A stretch of DNA of 64,000 nt from the NCBI RefSeq assembly GCF_933775445.1, contig NC_065876.1, forward strand, positions 27,032,001 through 27,096,000, given 5' to 3'. Below, in pieces: positions 22,801 through 34,222 of the stretch (position 1 is its first letter; the number at the start of each line of letters is the position of its first letter). The stretch is from Argentina anserina (Eukaryota > Streptophyta > Magnoliopsida > Rosales > Rosaceae). The position numbers and the translations under genes were made by a program. A model generated the notes under the pieces. That model was given only the letters and a program-made list of their open reading frames with translations, had not been told where the DNA came from and did no database searches.

Positions 22801-23618
22801 TGTTCGAGCTGGGAAAAAGATTTCCTTAGGGAACAATCAGTAAGCCCAGGTTTTGAATCCTAGATGGTTCTAACCTTCGTTCTCTGTTGTTGCTTGGCGT
22901 GCCAGTAACTTTGAGTTAGGTACAACTCTTGCTTGTTGATGATGATTGCGCTCACGTACTGTCTTCTTCTCGAACGATTGTTCCGCAGTTGCTGATAAAC
23001 CGCTGAAGTTTGAATGACCTATACACAATTGGAGTTGCTAGGTACCTTTCACTCCACCTCAAGTAGATGGCCGATCTTACTTTAGACCGCTTGGGAAAAA
23101 GCAGAGCTTATAATGTGTCATTGATAACGGGACTCTCTTGCTGTAGGGAATTGCTGACTAGTGCAGACTTTTGTGTTTGCTAAAAGCTAGGCTAGCGACT
23201 CGATGGACTTGACTCTGGTTACCGAAACTAATCGAACTTGTTACTACATGCAGCACGAGGCGTACATCTGGGTAGCTTCGATCCAATGGGAGACTTGGTT
23301 GCCGAAGCTAATCAGACTTTTGCTTCGTGACGAGACTTGACTATGAGGTTGCCCGATAGTTTGTTTGACGTTGTGTGTGTGTTATTTTACACATTCGACC
23401 CATTTATATAGAGAACACATATTGTTCTTTCTTGTGGATCAAGTCTTGAGAACCTCTTAGTTGATTTGGATTCACCTTCCTTATTTAACTCAGATTCTAT
23501 ATAGCATCAGTCCCGAAATCTATTCCAATAAGGAACGTAATCTTGCTCTTCGATAGATTTTCCCCAAATAACCGGTCCACGAGCCTAAAGAATATAGATA
23601 ATACCGGAGTATTATTTT
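22801..23618 (-). repeat. Tat element 5' LTR, outer end missing
   Basis: It matches 9013-9830 from TGTTCGAGCTGGG to GGAGTATTATTTT. The expected final AGGCCCAAACA is absent and repeat R2 begins instead, so about 11 bp of U3 are lost. Confidence 0.93.
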
Positions 23619-23619
23619 T

Positions 23620-24132
23620 AGTGAAACTGTTGACACCAAAGGAGGGTTTCTAGTTATATATATATATACACACACACACATATATACACATATATACACA
23701 AACCTTTTTAGGTGCGGACGTCTGCACCGTGGGGATTCCGCGATTTCGGCGATTGGCGACGCGCAACGACAGTGCGGATGGTGCCGGCCGTCCTCCCCCC
23801 TTCCGGCGCTCATGTCTGTGTCGATTGGAGTTGCAACGCCGGCTGGAATCTCGAAATTTCAAGTTTCGAGATTCCGGCCGCCATGGGCGGACGCTGTAGC
23901 TCCAGCTGGCACAGACATGAATGCTGGGAGGGAGCACAACTGACACTATTCGCTTCGTCGTTGCGCGTCGTCGGAACCATGGAATCCGCTTGTTGTGGAC
24001 GTCTGCCCTTGAAAATCCCCATATATATATAAATATATTAAAAAACTATGCATCAAGCCATCAGTAAATTATTGTGGCCAGACATGTTCTATTGAAGTGT
24101 ATCATCTAGTGACTAACGTGGTTAGTTTCACT
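23620..24132 (+). repeat. Foldback repeat R, right copy (R2), full length
   Basis: It starts AGTGAAACTGTTGACACCAA and ends GTTAGTTTCACT, so its tips are inverted (AGTGAAACT). The core from 23718 to 24004 is a long imperfect inverted repeat: GGAATCTCGAAATTTCAAGT forms the turn, and the outer arms both carry GGACGTCTGC, GACGCGCAACGAC and TCATGTCTGTG. TA-rich tracts flank the core. The sequence from here to 24617 shows no gene. Confidence 0.8.
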
Positions 24133-24881
24133 TTCACATTCCTCCTTTTTTTTTTTTTGAGAATACTACTTTTCGCATGGAATGTGGTTACGTACTTACA
24201 TGTACGTCGCATCAATCCATGAGCTAGATTTATGCAGGTCGAAACAAATTAATCAGTTTGCTAGTAATAAAGAGCTTTTTAATTGGAGATGGTTAACAAA
24301 CCTTACTTGGCTCCTTCATCCTCCCGTAATGGAGGAAATAAGTGACCAACTTGCAGCTGCTAGCGAAGATTTTGTCACGACGGCTCTGGTTATTATTATA
24401 CTAAGGTTGAGATTTCATCCCGCATTTAAACATAATAAATGCAGACAATTATTATATCCACATAGCTGGAGGTCTTCCATGCCTGAAAGCAAGTTTACCG
24501 GTTGGGTCAATAGGTCAGAGTCGCTCAATCACGGAGTTAGTAGGTCAGTATACTATTCATTGTTATTGGACAGTTGTTTTCACCCGTTGGGTCAGGATCA
24601 CAGGGTCAATTACTATTTATGATGTAACGACCCCAAAATTTTGAGCTTAAAAACTCAAAATTCTAAAGTCGTTAAACACAAAATAATCTCAAATAAATCG
24701 AAATCATTAATGTGTAACAGCAGATCAATTCTGAGTTCTCAATACAACTCAGACAACCAATTATTACAACCCAAATTTATAATCCATACATAAAATGGAA
24801 ATGTAATAATCCTCACAAATCACTCACAAATCTCACAAATGAAATTTCACAAATTCTCACACACAATTCCACGCTAAAACC

Positions 24882-25187
24882 TCACACAATTGCACTGATA
24901 TCCTTGATCAGCTTCAACACTCGTCCATCATCTCTAACCGCAGCAGCAGGCTCAACCTGCTCTTCCTGTGGAGCAGCCTCCTCATAAAGGTTCTCCACGT
25001 TGCGGACTCGACCTGTGGTCCTACCTCGACCTCGGCCTACCTGCTCTTCCTGTGGAGCAGCCTCCTCATAAAGGTTCTCCACGTTGCGGACTCGGCCTGT
25101 GGTCCTACCTCGACCTCGGCCTCTCGCCCGTCCTCGGCCCTGTCCTCGGCCCTTATCAGCGTTCATCACCTTCAAACAACGAAACAC
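24882..25187 (-). pseudogene. Truncated gag start of the deleted chromovirus-type element
   Basis: About 100 codons rich in Gly-Arg repeats (GRGQGRGRARGRGRGRTT). A 25-residue block, GRVRNVENLYEEAAPQEEQV plus its lead-in, occurs twice in tandem. The frame runs into the 3' LTR. The relative at 46514 has the block once. The basic repeats may bind nucleic acid. Confidence 0.75.
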
Positions 25188-25439
25188 TTTGTCAATACTT
25201 GTGAAATCTCGAATTCAACTAAAACAGATTCAATAGGTATTAACATGAAATTTCAGGATAAGATGAATCATCGAAGTATCATCACGATACTTCTCAGAGG
25301 ACCAAACCATTAGGTATGGCTCCTAAAACACTCTCGCGTACCCGACGACATATCAATACCGAGGAGCATGTGATGGCTGCCCGCCTGCAGTCGGATCATC
25401 GCTCCCGGATGGTATAGATAATCGCCAAATACGCAACTA

Positions 25440-25454
25440 GGCTCTGATACCAAC
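25440..25454 (-). other. tRNA-Met primer-binding site
   Basis: The minus strand reads GTTGGTATCAGAGCC directly after the LTR, complementary to initiator tRNA-Met as usual in chromoviruses. Confidence 0.9.
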
Positions 25455-28355
25455 TGTAACGACCCCAAAATTTCGAGCTTAAAAACTCAAAATTCTAAAG
25501 TCGTTAAACACAAAATAATCTCAAATAAATCGAAATCATTAATGTGTAACAGCGGATCAATTCTGAGTTCTCAATACAACTCAGACAACCAATTATTACA
25601 ACCCAAATTTATAATCCATACATAAAATGGAAATGTAATAATCCTCACAAATCACACACAAATCGCACAAATGAAATTTCACAAATTCTCACACACAATT
25701 CCACGCTAAAACCTCACCACAAGTAGGATACGAACGACTTCGAGCCTCCGTAGTCTTCACTCAACCTCCACTAATCAGCACCTGCGGAATTATCCCCTAC
25801 ACCATCGAATTGGTGCACCGGGATTGTAAACACAAACCCGGTAAGCTTATAGCTCGTATGAGTAAAATCAAAATATAATTCGCATATCAAAATATACGAA
25901 AGATCACAAAACAACAAATATAAATGCCCTCATGAGTCAATGGACAGCCCATCTGGTTGACCCAAAGAAATATGAAATGAAACGCTCATGAGAAAATTAA
26001 GTAACCCTTCTGGTTACCCAATGCATTTATAGTACGGGTACCAAGAACGCTGGTACACATCTGTTACCCATCTCGTAATACACCGTTGATATTGGATAGC
26101 CACCTGCTACCCAACATCCAAAACAATCTGAGTACCCATGAGCAGATAACCACCCGTTACCTCACATGCAGTACTAAGGCAGACAGACTAGAGCTCTAAC
26201 TGTATCGTAACTTTCGCCCGACCAAAGGCTAGGTTTCGACTTGCCAAACACGTACAATAATCTCACATCATATTGTACCAAAAAATCAGGTCCGAAGACA
26301 ATTCACATTTTAACAATCTCAATGTTAAAAATCACGTACAATAATCTCACATCATATTGTACAATTCAAATCACATGCTCAATATAATCTCAATAAAATC
26401 ATAACAGTATATTATATAGCAAACTATATATATTCGTACTTATTTACCATTTATACAATACATATATAGTCCACTATATCTTATACATGTCATATTTCAC
26501 CACACATGCTCAATACACGAACTTCCGTCATCGAAATGACCATTTCTAATGAATTACTAACAGTATATAATATAATGAATTATATATATATGTACTTATT
26601 ACCATTATACAGCATATATGTAATCCACTAAATTGTATACATGTTGTAATTCATTATTAAATACTCTTGCGAAAATCTTGAATCACCGCGAGGGTAGATT
26701 CGTAAATATGTGAGATTTTACTCACCTTATCGACTCGAGCGTAATTCCACAATTCCCGATGATAATTCCTTTCCTCGATTTAACGATCACCTTGAAAAGA
26801 TAAGAAAAGAATTTAGAATCGTTTCGTAAACCTTTAAATGCCGAAACAGTAATTATCGGTTACTGTTCAGCAATTTCGGTTTTACGAAGTTACTATTCAC
26901 GGTTACTGTACAAATACACACTAATACGTATTTCTGTACGTATAAATACTATATACGTATTTCTATACGTATAAATATTATATACGTATTTCTGTACGTA
27001 TAAATATTATATATGTATTTTTGTACGTATAAATACTATATACGTATTTCTGTACGTATACGTACCGTTTAAATGTAAATACAAACTCCGTAAATAAAAT
27101 TTACTAAATTACCCTTTTACAAATTACTTTTTTTTAAACTTACTGAATGTAATTTATATTTACATTTACTGAAGGTAAAATTTAATTACATTTACCGTCG
27201 TAACTAAAATTTTACATTTACATTTAAGTAAATTACCAAAATACCCCTATCGGAAAACACTGCCACACCGCCGCACTTGGCGGCGCGTGGGGTACACGCG
27301 CCACCTCCGGCGGGCCGCGCGTGGGGCCCACGCGCCGAGGCTAACCACGGCGCGTATCACGCCACCGCCACCACCAAACTTCTTCTCTCTTCCTCCTCTA
27401 CCTCCCCACTGCCTCACACCGCCCATAGTCCCCTCCACACTCCCACAAGCGCCGCCTAATGCGGCGGTGTTCATAACCCTCCGATCCTCACAAATCCAGA
27501 CCAAATCCTTCCCAAATCATCCACAATCCATCACAACAATCACACAAGGTTAATCCTTACCTCAATCAATGTTTTGGACCGTCGGATTCATCGGAGGAGT
27601 TCAAAAAAATCATCGTGGGGGCTCGGGTTCAAGGCGAGGCGATCGCTGGCGTCGCCGCTCGAGGCGAGTCTTTCCGTAGGTTGATTCGTGTCGTGGAGGG
27701 GGAGTGCGAGCTCGTGGTGGTGGCGCCGGGCTCCTGCGATGCCGGCCACGTCGAAATCGACTAACCCGAGGTCGAGCTGCGTCGGCGTTCCTTGATCCCC
27801 GCTCGGGGTGCGTCGCCGATACTACCGGTCGCTGCGTCGTGGTCTCGCGGTCTTCGTGACACCGGCGGTGTCAAACACGGAGGTGGGTGAAGGGAGCTCG
27901 TCGGCTTGGAAGGAGAGGGTCGGGGAGAGAGTGAAAGAGGGAGAAGGAGAGAGAGAGAGAGAGAGAGAGAGAGCGGCGGAAATGAAGGGTTTCCTGTTAT
28001 GGAAACCCTAGTTAAAAAAATTCCTTTTTATACTAGTTTCCAAATCGGAAACTAACTTCCGATGTGAATAACTTTTACGTACGATGTCCGTTCCGAACGC
28101 GTCACATACTTACGAACTCGTATCGACGAGCTCTACAACTTTCATGAATAAAGTTTTCGCAAACGATTGACGGAATAAAAGTCGATAATTTCGTTCGGAA
28201 ACGTAACGTTTTTCTTAATAATCGTTCCGAAAACGTTTCCGTTTTTCGTTTCAAAGTATCGCAACCATCACATTCGTTTTTTTTTTAATCAAACTTCACA
28301 ACTTAAAAGAATTTAAATTGAACCAAATATTATTTTGAAATTTAGGGTTATTACA
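25455..28355 (-). repeat. 5' LTR (2.9 kb) of the deleted chromovirus-type element
   Basis: TG...CA bordered, with a 265-bp partner at 24623-24887. It contains a GC-rich palindromic stretch near 27284-27345 (GCGCGTGGGGTACACGCGCC and a second such arm), a GA run at about 27946-27972 and a 29-bp minisatellite. Open frames in its GC-rich part (27250-28010) are not genes: none has a domain, and they overlap on both strands. Confidence 0.85.
26926..27066. repeat. 29-bp minisatellite inside the LTR
   Basis: Units ACGTATTTCTGTACGTATAA, continuing ATACTATAT, start at 26926, 26955, 26984, 27013 and 27042: five copies with a strict 29-bp period and few changes. Each unit contains nested TACGTA palindromes. 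Confidence 0.9.
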
Positions 28356-28360
28356 TATGA

Positions 28361-29296
28361 AATATTAAATTAGTTTTTGAGTGTAAATGAGAAATATATG
28401 ATGTAGATAAATATTAGTGATGCAAAAAATAAGAAGGTGAGGTGTTTATATGAAATATTAGTACATTATTTTTGTTACTATTGTAGTCTTTCTGTTACTC
28501 AGCATTTTTTTTCACTTTTCTAACTCATTATTAGAAACCATCTTTTCTAAAAAAACCATATAATAATTTAATTAAGCTTAAAAACTAATGGTCTAGATCT
28601 TATGTGAGATCATTTCAAAACTTAGCCCAACGACTGCAATATTCATATTTTGATGTATTGTCTTCTAGACAAAAATAAAAAATGAAGATAGTGCATGTGC
28701 TACGTGATTGGCACTACAAGACAAGCGATTGCTTCCATATCGCGTCCATTCCTCTCTTTTCTCATGGCCATGCTAGAAGCCCATGTCAGTATTATGCAAG
28801 GCTTGGATCAGGAAGTTGATTTGGGATTGAGCCTAGGTCTTCCCAACATTAACTGATCCAATATTGGTGGAACCTGAAAATCAATGCTTTCATTGACCTA
28901 GGTCACCACCTCGTCAGTTGCCATTGCAAAACTAAGACCGGTGAACTTGCTCTGATGGCCAGGCGACTATCAAGTTGAAATTCTTTTTCTCGCGAGAATC
29001 ATATGCCTAATTAACAAATGGCTTTGTGAAACTCAACTCCACTCCACCCAATTAACAATTCGTTGAATGAAACTTCTGGAGTATACTATTTGAAGTTTGA
29101 AGTGAGACAAAGAGATGAAATCCTCTACGTTATAACTTATTCGTGTGAGTAGAGGGGTCTAATTCCTGAGTTTTGAAAAGTATGAGTATTGCTACTTAAT
29201 ATAGACGTCAAGTTAAGCATTCGTCCAAAATTTTTGATGTGCTTTGGGCTAGCATTGAGGCAGCTTAATTGAGTCACCTCTACCAAAAAAAGAGAG
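28361..29296. other. Intergenic DNA without recognisable feature
   Basis: AT-rich, no long frame with a known motif on either strand, no repeat structure noticed. Confidence 0.6.
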
Positions 29297-29637
29297 GATA
29301 AAATACTGGTCACTCTTCCAATTTTTAGTAACTCGACAGTTTAGTCTTTCATGTTTCAATTTCGACTGATCATTCATTATACTTTTAAATTTTAAACAAT
29401 TTGGTCATTCCGTTAAGTCTCTATCGAATTACACCGTTAAGTGGTTCTTTTTCCTCTTATGTGATGTTTTCCAAGTTAGCAACTTAACGGTGCAATTGGA
29501 CGGAGACTTACCGGAATGACCAAATTGTTTAAAATTTGAAAGTATAAGGAGTGATCAGTTGAAATTGAAACATGAATGACTAAATTGTGAGTTTACTAAA
29601 AATTGGAAAAGTGACCATTATTTTATTAAAAAAACAT
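29297..29637. repeat. MITE with about 140-bp terminal inverted repeats
   Basis: ATAAAATACTGGTCACTCTT at the left is mirrored by the reverse complement of GGAAAAGTGACCATTATTTT at the right. The arms continue inward through TAGTCTTTCATGTTTCAATT and AACAATTTGGTCATTCCGTT, leaving a loop of about 60 bp. Almost the whole element would fold into a hairpin. No coding capacity. Confidence 0.85.
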
Positions 29638-29736
29638 ATTTGCTTCGTCGTTTACCCGCTAAGGGGAACGATTAATGTGAACTCTGAAACCTAAGGTGCG
29701 TCATTAGACCGTTTGAATAGCCAACACTTTCCATGT

Positions 29737-29739
<3 letters not shown>

Positions 29740-29776
<37 letters not shown>
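29740..29776. repeat. (AT)n microsatellite
   Basis: About 18 AT dinucleotides in a row. Confidence 0.97.
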
Positions 29777-29779
<3 letters not shown>

Positions 29780-31480
29780 TAGGGGTGAACAGAGAACCGA
29801 CGTCTCGGCCCGCTATGCATTCTTTATCGAAAGTTTTCACTGAATCAAGATTGTACAAGGAGAAAATCAAACGATAAAGAACATCAGAGCAAAAGAAAAG
29901 AACGTACATATAATATGTAAATGAAACACATGTAGCACAATCTATGATTAACTGACTGGCCGGTATTTACCCATGAGTCAAATTATACAGCTCTGTGTCA
30001 CGAGTCGACTTACTATATAACGAAATATGACTCGTGCGGCGCCAATGTTACTCTTAACCAAAATCAGCCTATCTCAACATGCATCCATGATGCCAACTTT
30101 CTTTTCCTTGTGCGCCTCCCTTGTCAATCCGATCATTCTCACTTACATTCCTTGCTTGAGAGGTTCTACCATAGATGCTAATCACACATGAGTCTCACAA
30201 CTTGTGACTTACTGATCGCTTCCTTGTGTCATGGTCCTCCTATGACACTCGCCCAACCGATAGGCTTCCATGCCATTCTGCCTAGTGTCAACCCCTTATT
30301 GACCAGTGTGAACCTTGTACCTCGTAGCAAGTGGCATGACAGTAGGTTGAGACCTTGATGGTCCTTGCTTTCTTCTATCTGACTGTCCCTTGGAAGCATG
30401 CTCATCTTACTCGCCTCATGAGCATCTCTCATCACACTAACTTGGCATATAGGCATCTCTTGTCTGTACTTCACCCATGTGCTATTCATATGGGCAACCA
30501 TGCCCATGGGTATTTACTTGGTGGGCGAGGCTCACCTCCCACACATCATCTCGACATGCATCCATCTTGGCAACATACTCTTTCATAGGCCACTCACTTA
30601 CATATGCCCACTTATAGGTTTACCGCTTTCTTTCTAGCACGGTGTCACCCTTCCATGCTTGTTGGCAACTCTTCCATTTGGGCAAGGTTGAACCCCGAAT
30701 CTATACCCACGTCGTTTTGCTCCATGGCCATTACACACCACGGGTTTCCGACACATCTTTAAGCTCACGCATTCGACCATGCTGTTGGCATAAGGATTGC
30801 CCACGTATGAATCTCACCACCCGCATGGACCCGCAATATCGTCATGTCGGCCGATACTATCCACGGGACATCATAATTCATGGAAACGCATGCCGCCCCT
30901 TGTTGGCGTCATCCGCCCGGCTCCTAGGTCCCCTAGGAGTGACTCGTTTAGTACCGCATAAGGTTAGCACCAAGGGTGGTGGAGAGAAAAAAACACCATG
31001 TACCCCACTATAGAGCATATTGGACAAAACTAGACTTGGTAAGAGGAAATATCAAATATCCGAGGAGGGACAACTTCCATAATTCATACAAGCTCCTAAA
31101 AATATATTGTCAAGTGCATTAGACTCTTTTCGACGTCCCGGACATTTTTCGTGTTCAAACGTTTCCCATATTCTGAATCTAAGTGTCTCGAACTGAGAGT
31201 TCCTCTTAATTATGAAATTGCCACTCGACATCCCATTAGCCTGCATGCTTTCCGCTCGACATGCCACATGGCCCCTTCTCTTGGGCACAGCTCTAGGAAG
31301 TGTCACGATGACACAACCATTTGTGCAGACCGTGATTCTCTGCAAAGCAACCGGCCACCATATTTTATGTTAAGGGTGATTGATGAGTTAATTGGCTACG
31401 TACTCGATACCTACCCTTTCAGGCGGTCTATACAATTGGAATCTCGATAAAACCTCATATCCACGTATAACACATCCCCA
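29777..31480. other. Unclassified repeat-like DNA upstream of the UGT pseudogene
   Basis: Several short overlapping frames occur on both strands (30229-31450), none with a recognised domain. The texture, with many CATG and direct short repeats, suggests a degraded retroelement. The promoter of the UGT pseudogene should lie in the last part; a weak TATAATT is at about 31486. Confidence 0.3.
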
Positions 31481-31524
31481 GTTTTTATAATTGTAAGTTT
31501 TGAGAGAGCTAAAGAGAATCAACA

Positions 31525-31975
31525 ATGGACTCCATCAATTAGAAGCCACATGCAGTTTGCATACCATTCCTAGGTCAAGGTCACATAAACCCCATGCTAG
31601 AACTAGCCAAACTCCTTCACCACAAAGATTTCCATATCACTTTTGTAAACACAGAATATAGCCATAAGGGTCTGCTGAAATCTCGAGGCCCCAACGCCCT
31701 TGATGGCCTTCCCTTCTTTACGTTCGAGACCATTCCCGATGGCCTCCTTCCCACTGATGCCAATGCCACGCAAGACATACAATCCCTTTGTGAATCCACA
31801 AGGACAAAGAGCCTACCATACTTCAGAGAGCTACTTTCCAAGCTGAATTCTTCACTGGATATTCCTCCAGTTAGTTGCATCGTCTCAGATGGTGTCATGA
31901 GCTTCACTATTGAGGCAACTCAAGAACTTGGCATTCCCGAAGTTCTTTTCTGGACAACTAGTGCTTGCGGCTTCA
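31525..31975 (+). pseudogene. UGT pseudogene exon 1, 5' part
   Basis: It encodes the acceptor-binding N-terminal domain start, [20 protein letters not shown] with the conserved His, after a TAG at codon 6. It ends at the CTTCA that was duplicated when the Athila element inserted. Confidence 0.9.
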
Positions 31976-32930
31976 TGACAGGCGCAAAAGTATCTACAAA
32001 GATACTCTATTATCAAATCAATTATATTAATGTAGTAAATGGCAAATATGGGTCATTATCCGCAAATGATTGGTGAAACTAAGACTTAAAAACACAAACA
32101 AACGCGTAAACCAGAAATTTGGCAGACTCGACCTATGAGCGGAAACCTAATTAATTAGCTAATATAGGCTCAACCAAAAATTACGAAATAAATAGACACT
32201 AACTAGACACCGTGGCAGACTACCACACCAATTTTGAGGGTATTCGAAATTTGTTTGATTGGTGAACAAAAATAAATAAGACAGAAGTACTGCTAAAAAC
32301 AAAATATTAAAAAGTAAATATGAATGTAAATATGAGAAAAACAATAGCTAGAAACTTCTCTCCACCTCTAGATATGCTTCAATCACCCCAAAACAATGTC
32401 AATAATTATAGATGACTGCACTCACAGTTAAGCCAATGTCATTATGTCATTAACCGTATTACGTTATCTTACTTGTCATGTTAAGCAAAATGTCAGTATC
32501 GACTTAACTATATTCTCAATTATTTGATTTAAGAAATGTATATGTGTGGATTTTTAGTCAATGGGGAGTCATGATTTTGTGAGAAAAAGAGAGAAAATGG
32601 TGTAGTTAAATCTCAACTAAAAAGATGAGATCTAGTTGTAATAGAACAATGTGTTGTTCATTCCTTGCTCCTCCATAAAATTAGCCCGAAATACATGGCA
32701 ACACCAAAAGTGGTGTGCTCGGAAAATTGCCGAAATTTCATATTTTTCTCTTCTTGTCAAGATATTCGAGTTAGGAATTGGATTTATATCTCTTTCTTCT
32801 CTCTTCTTCTTTATTCCACTTCAAAATACCTAAAAACAAATAAAGTTAATTAAAATATAAAAACATTACAAAATAGCTAAGTAAAAGGAATAATTAATAC
32901 AATAAAAGTCACATAAATATGTGACTATCA
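31976..32930 (-). repeat. Athila 3' LTR (955 bp)
   Basis: Its first about 240 bp and last about 390 bp match the other LTR. The middle (about 32215-32545) does not match it at all. Confidence 0.88.
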
Positions 32931-34222
32931 AAATACCCTACACTTAGCTTTTGCTCGTCCTCGAGCAAAACACTAAACTACGACTCTAGAAAGACTCAAC
33001 AATAACACAGACTATAAAACTCTAATGCCCTTAACACTTTGTCTCAGCAATCTCCCTAACATTGCAATACCAAGATTATATGATATTTTAGTTCAATCCA
33101 CATAATTTCGAAGGCTAATGTCAATACATGACACAGATGCAACATGTAGGACGAAGACATAATCATGGTGAATCTAAATCTATAGCATGCAATAAACAAG
33201 TTAAGATTCAACCTCACATGGGTACGCTATAAGTGTTTCTCTCAACATATGTCTAAGATTTTCAATCAATTACTTGCCAAATGGACCGAACATATGCTTT
33301 ACTTTTGTGACTTATCTCCACAGATCAAAGGCTGCCTATCTTGAGGATCAAAAATGACTTTATAGGGTTGTAATGGGGTTAAGCTCATAAGTTTATAGAA
33401 TAAAAGGGATATGGAATTCAAACAAGTTCTAAAACCTAGTATACCATCAATGAAGAGATTTTTTCAAACTTTACAACTCTCGAAGCATCTTCACTATTGA
33501 ATTCTTCCAAATATATCACAATTGTGGCTAAATTTTATCTTGTTGGGACTTCATTTCATTTTTTTCATTTACACTTAACCTGTGGTATAAACTAAACATC
33601 ACAAAAAAAAATAACATACACATTTTTTTTTGTTTTTTTTAACAACACAAATAGCTTGATATCTCATACTTATTTCTTTGCTTCATCTTCACAATCTTCC
33701 GCCTTGGTCTTCATGTATACGTCTCATGTATAGCTCTACTATGTTCTAGAACAAAGGTAGAGAAATAACTATTCTAAAGTTCAAGGGTAAGGTTATGTGG
33801 GTGATGACAAAAAAGATCATAATGTAAGCTCAAAGTGGTTAACTAAGGGTTGCACATCTTGTGTACACAAAATATGGGTCACAAGCTATGGCAATTGTGG
33901 TAGATCTTAATTGCCTTTATCACTTACTCAATCAAGATATATAATGACTATAAGCTTTGACAAGTACAAGAGCAAGTTCTAGTAATCTTTAGAGTCCATT
34001 AACTTAATATGCGGCAAGCAATTGACACATAACAAAAAAAGCATGTATAATCACATTTAGGCTCAATCGCTCACAGGTTAATGAATCTCAACTATGTTTA
34101 AGCATGCTGATGAATCAGTATCATGTTAACTCGTTTCTACATCCACTACATATTAACACACACACCATATATCAAGATTAACCAAAGAAACTCAGCTAAC
34201 ATAAGCACATGTTTCACTCTTA
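32931..34222 (-). other. Athila 3' noncoding region, part 1
   Basis: It begins with the polypurine-like CTAAGTGTAGGGTATTT (minus strand) next to the LTR, and the Athila-typical GAGGACGAGCAAAAGCTAAG. No coding frame is present. Similar noncoding sequence continues after the MITE to about 35690. Confidence 0.7.

Larger units (their letters stand above)
9013..23618 (-). mobile_element. Tat-lineage Ty3/gypsy LTR retrotransposon
   Basis: In element order (right to left): 5' LTR 23618-22801, primer-binding site, gag, protease, RT-RNase H, a second RNase H domain, integrase ending near 14850, then an antisense passenger gene, polypurine tract, and 3' LTR 9841-9013. A second RNase H after the usual one, and extra frames between integrase and 3' LTR, are hallmarks of the Tat group (Tat/Ogre/Grande). 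The 5' LTR lacks its outermost bases and is fused to repeat R2. Stops in gag, pol and integrase make the copy non-autonomous. Confidence 0.93.
24623..28355 (-). mobile_element. Chromovirus-type LTR element with large internal deletion
   Basis: The left end TGTAACGACCCC and right end GGTTATTACA are flanked by a perfect TATGA duplication (24618-24622, 28356-28360). On the minus strand the order is full 5' LTR (28355-25455), TTGGTATCAGAGCC primer-binding site, the first part of gag, then an abrupt join at about 24887 to the last 265 bp of the 3' LTR. All of pol is missing. It belongs to the same family as the element at 44251-52820, sharing gag start and LTR blocks. Confidence 0.9.

Noticed and set aside
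27247..28011. Frames of 60-88 codons in the GC-rich LTR part
   Set aside because: They lie inside an LTR, overlap on both strands and have no domain; Pro- and Arg-rich composition follows from base content.
29297..29637. MIR precursor gene
   Set aside because: The near-perfect 140-bp arms and short loop fit a MITE; no evidence for one defined mature small RNA.
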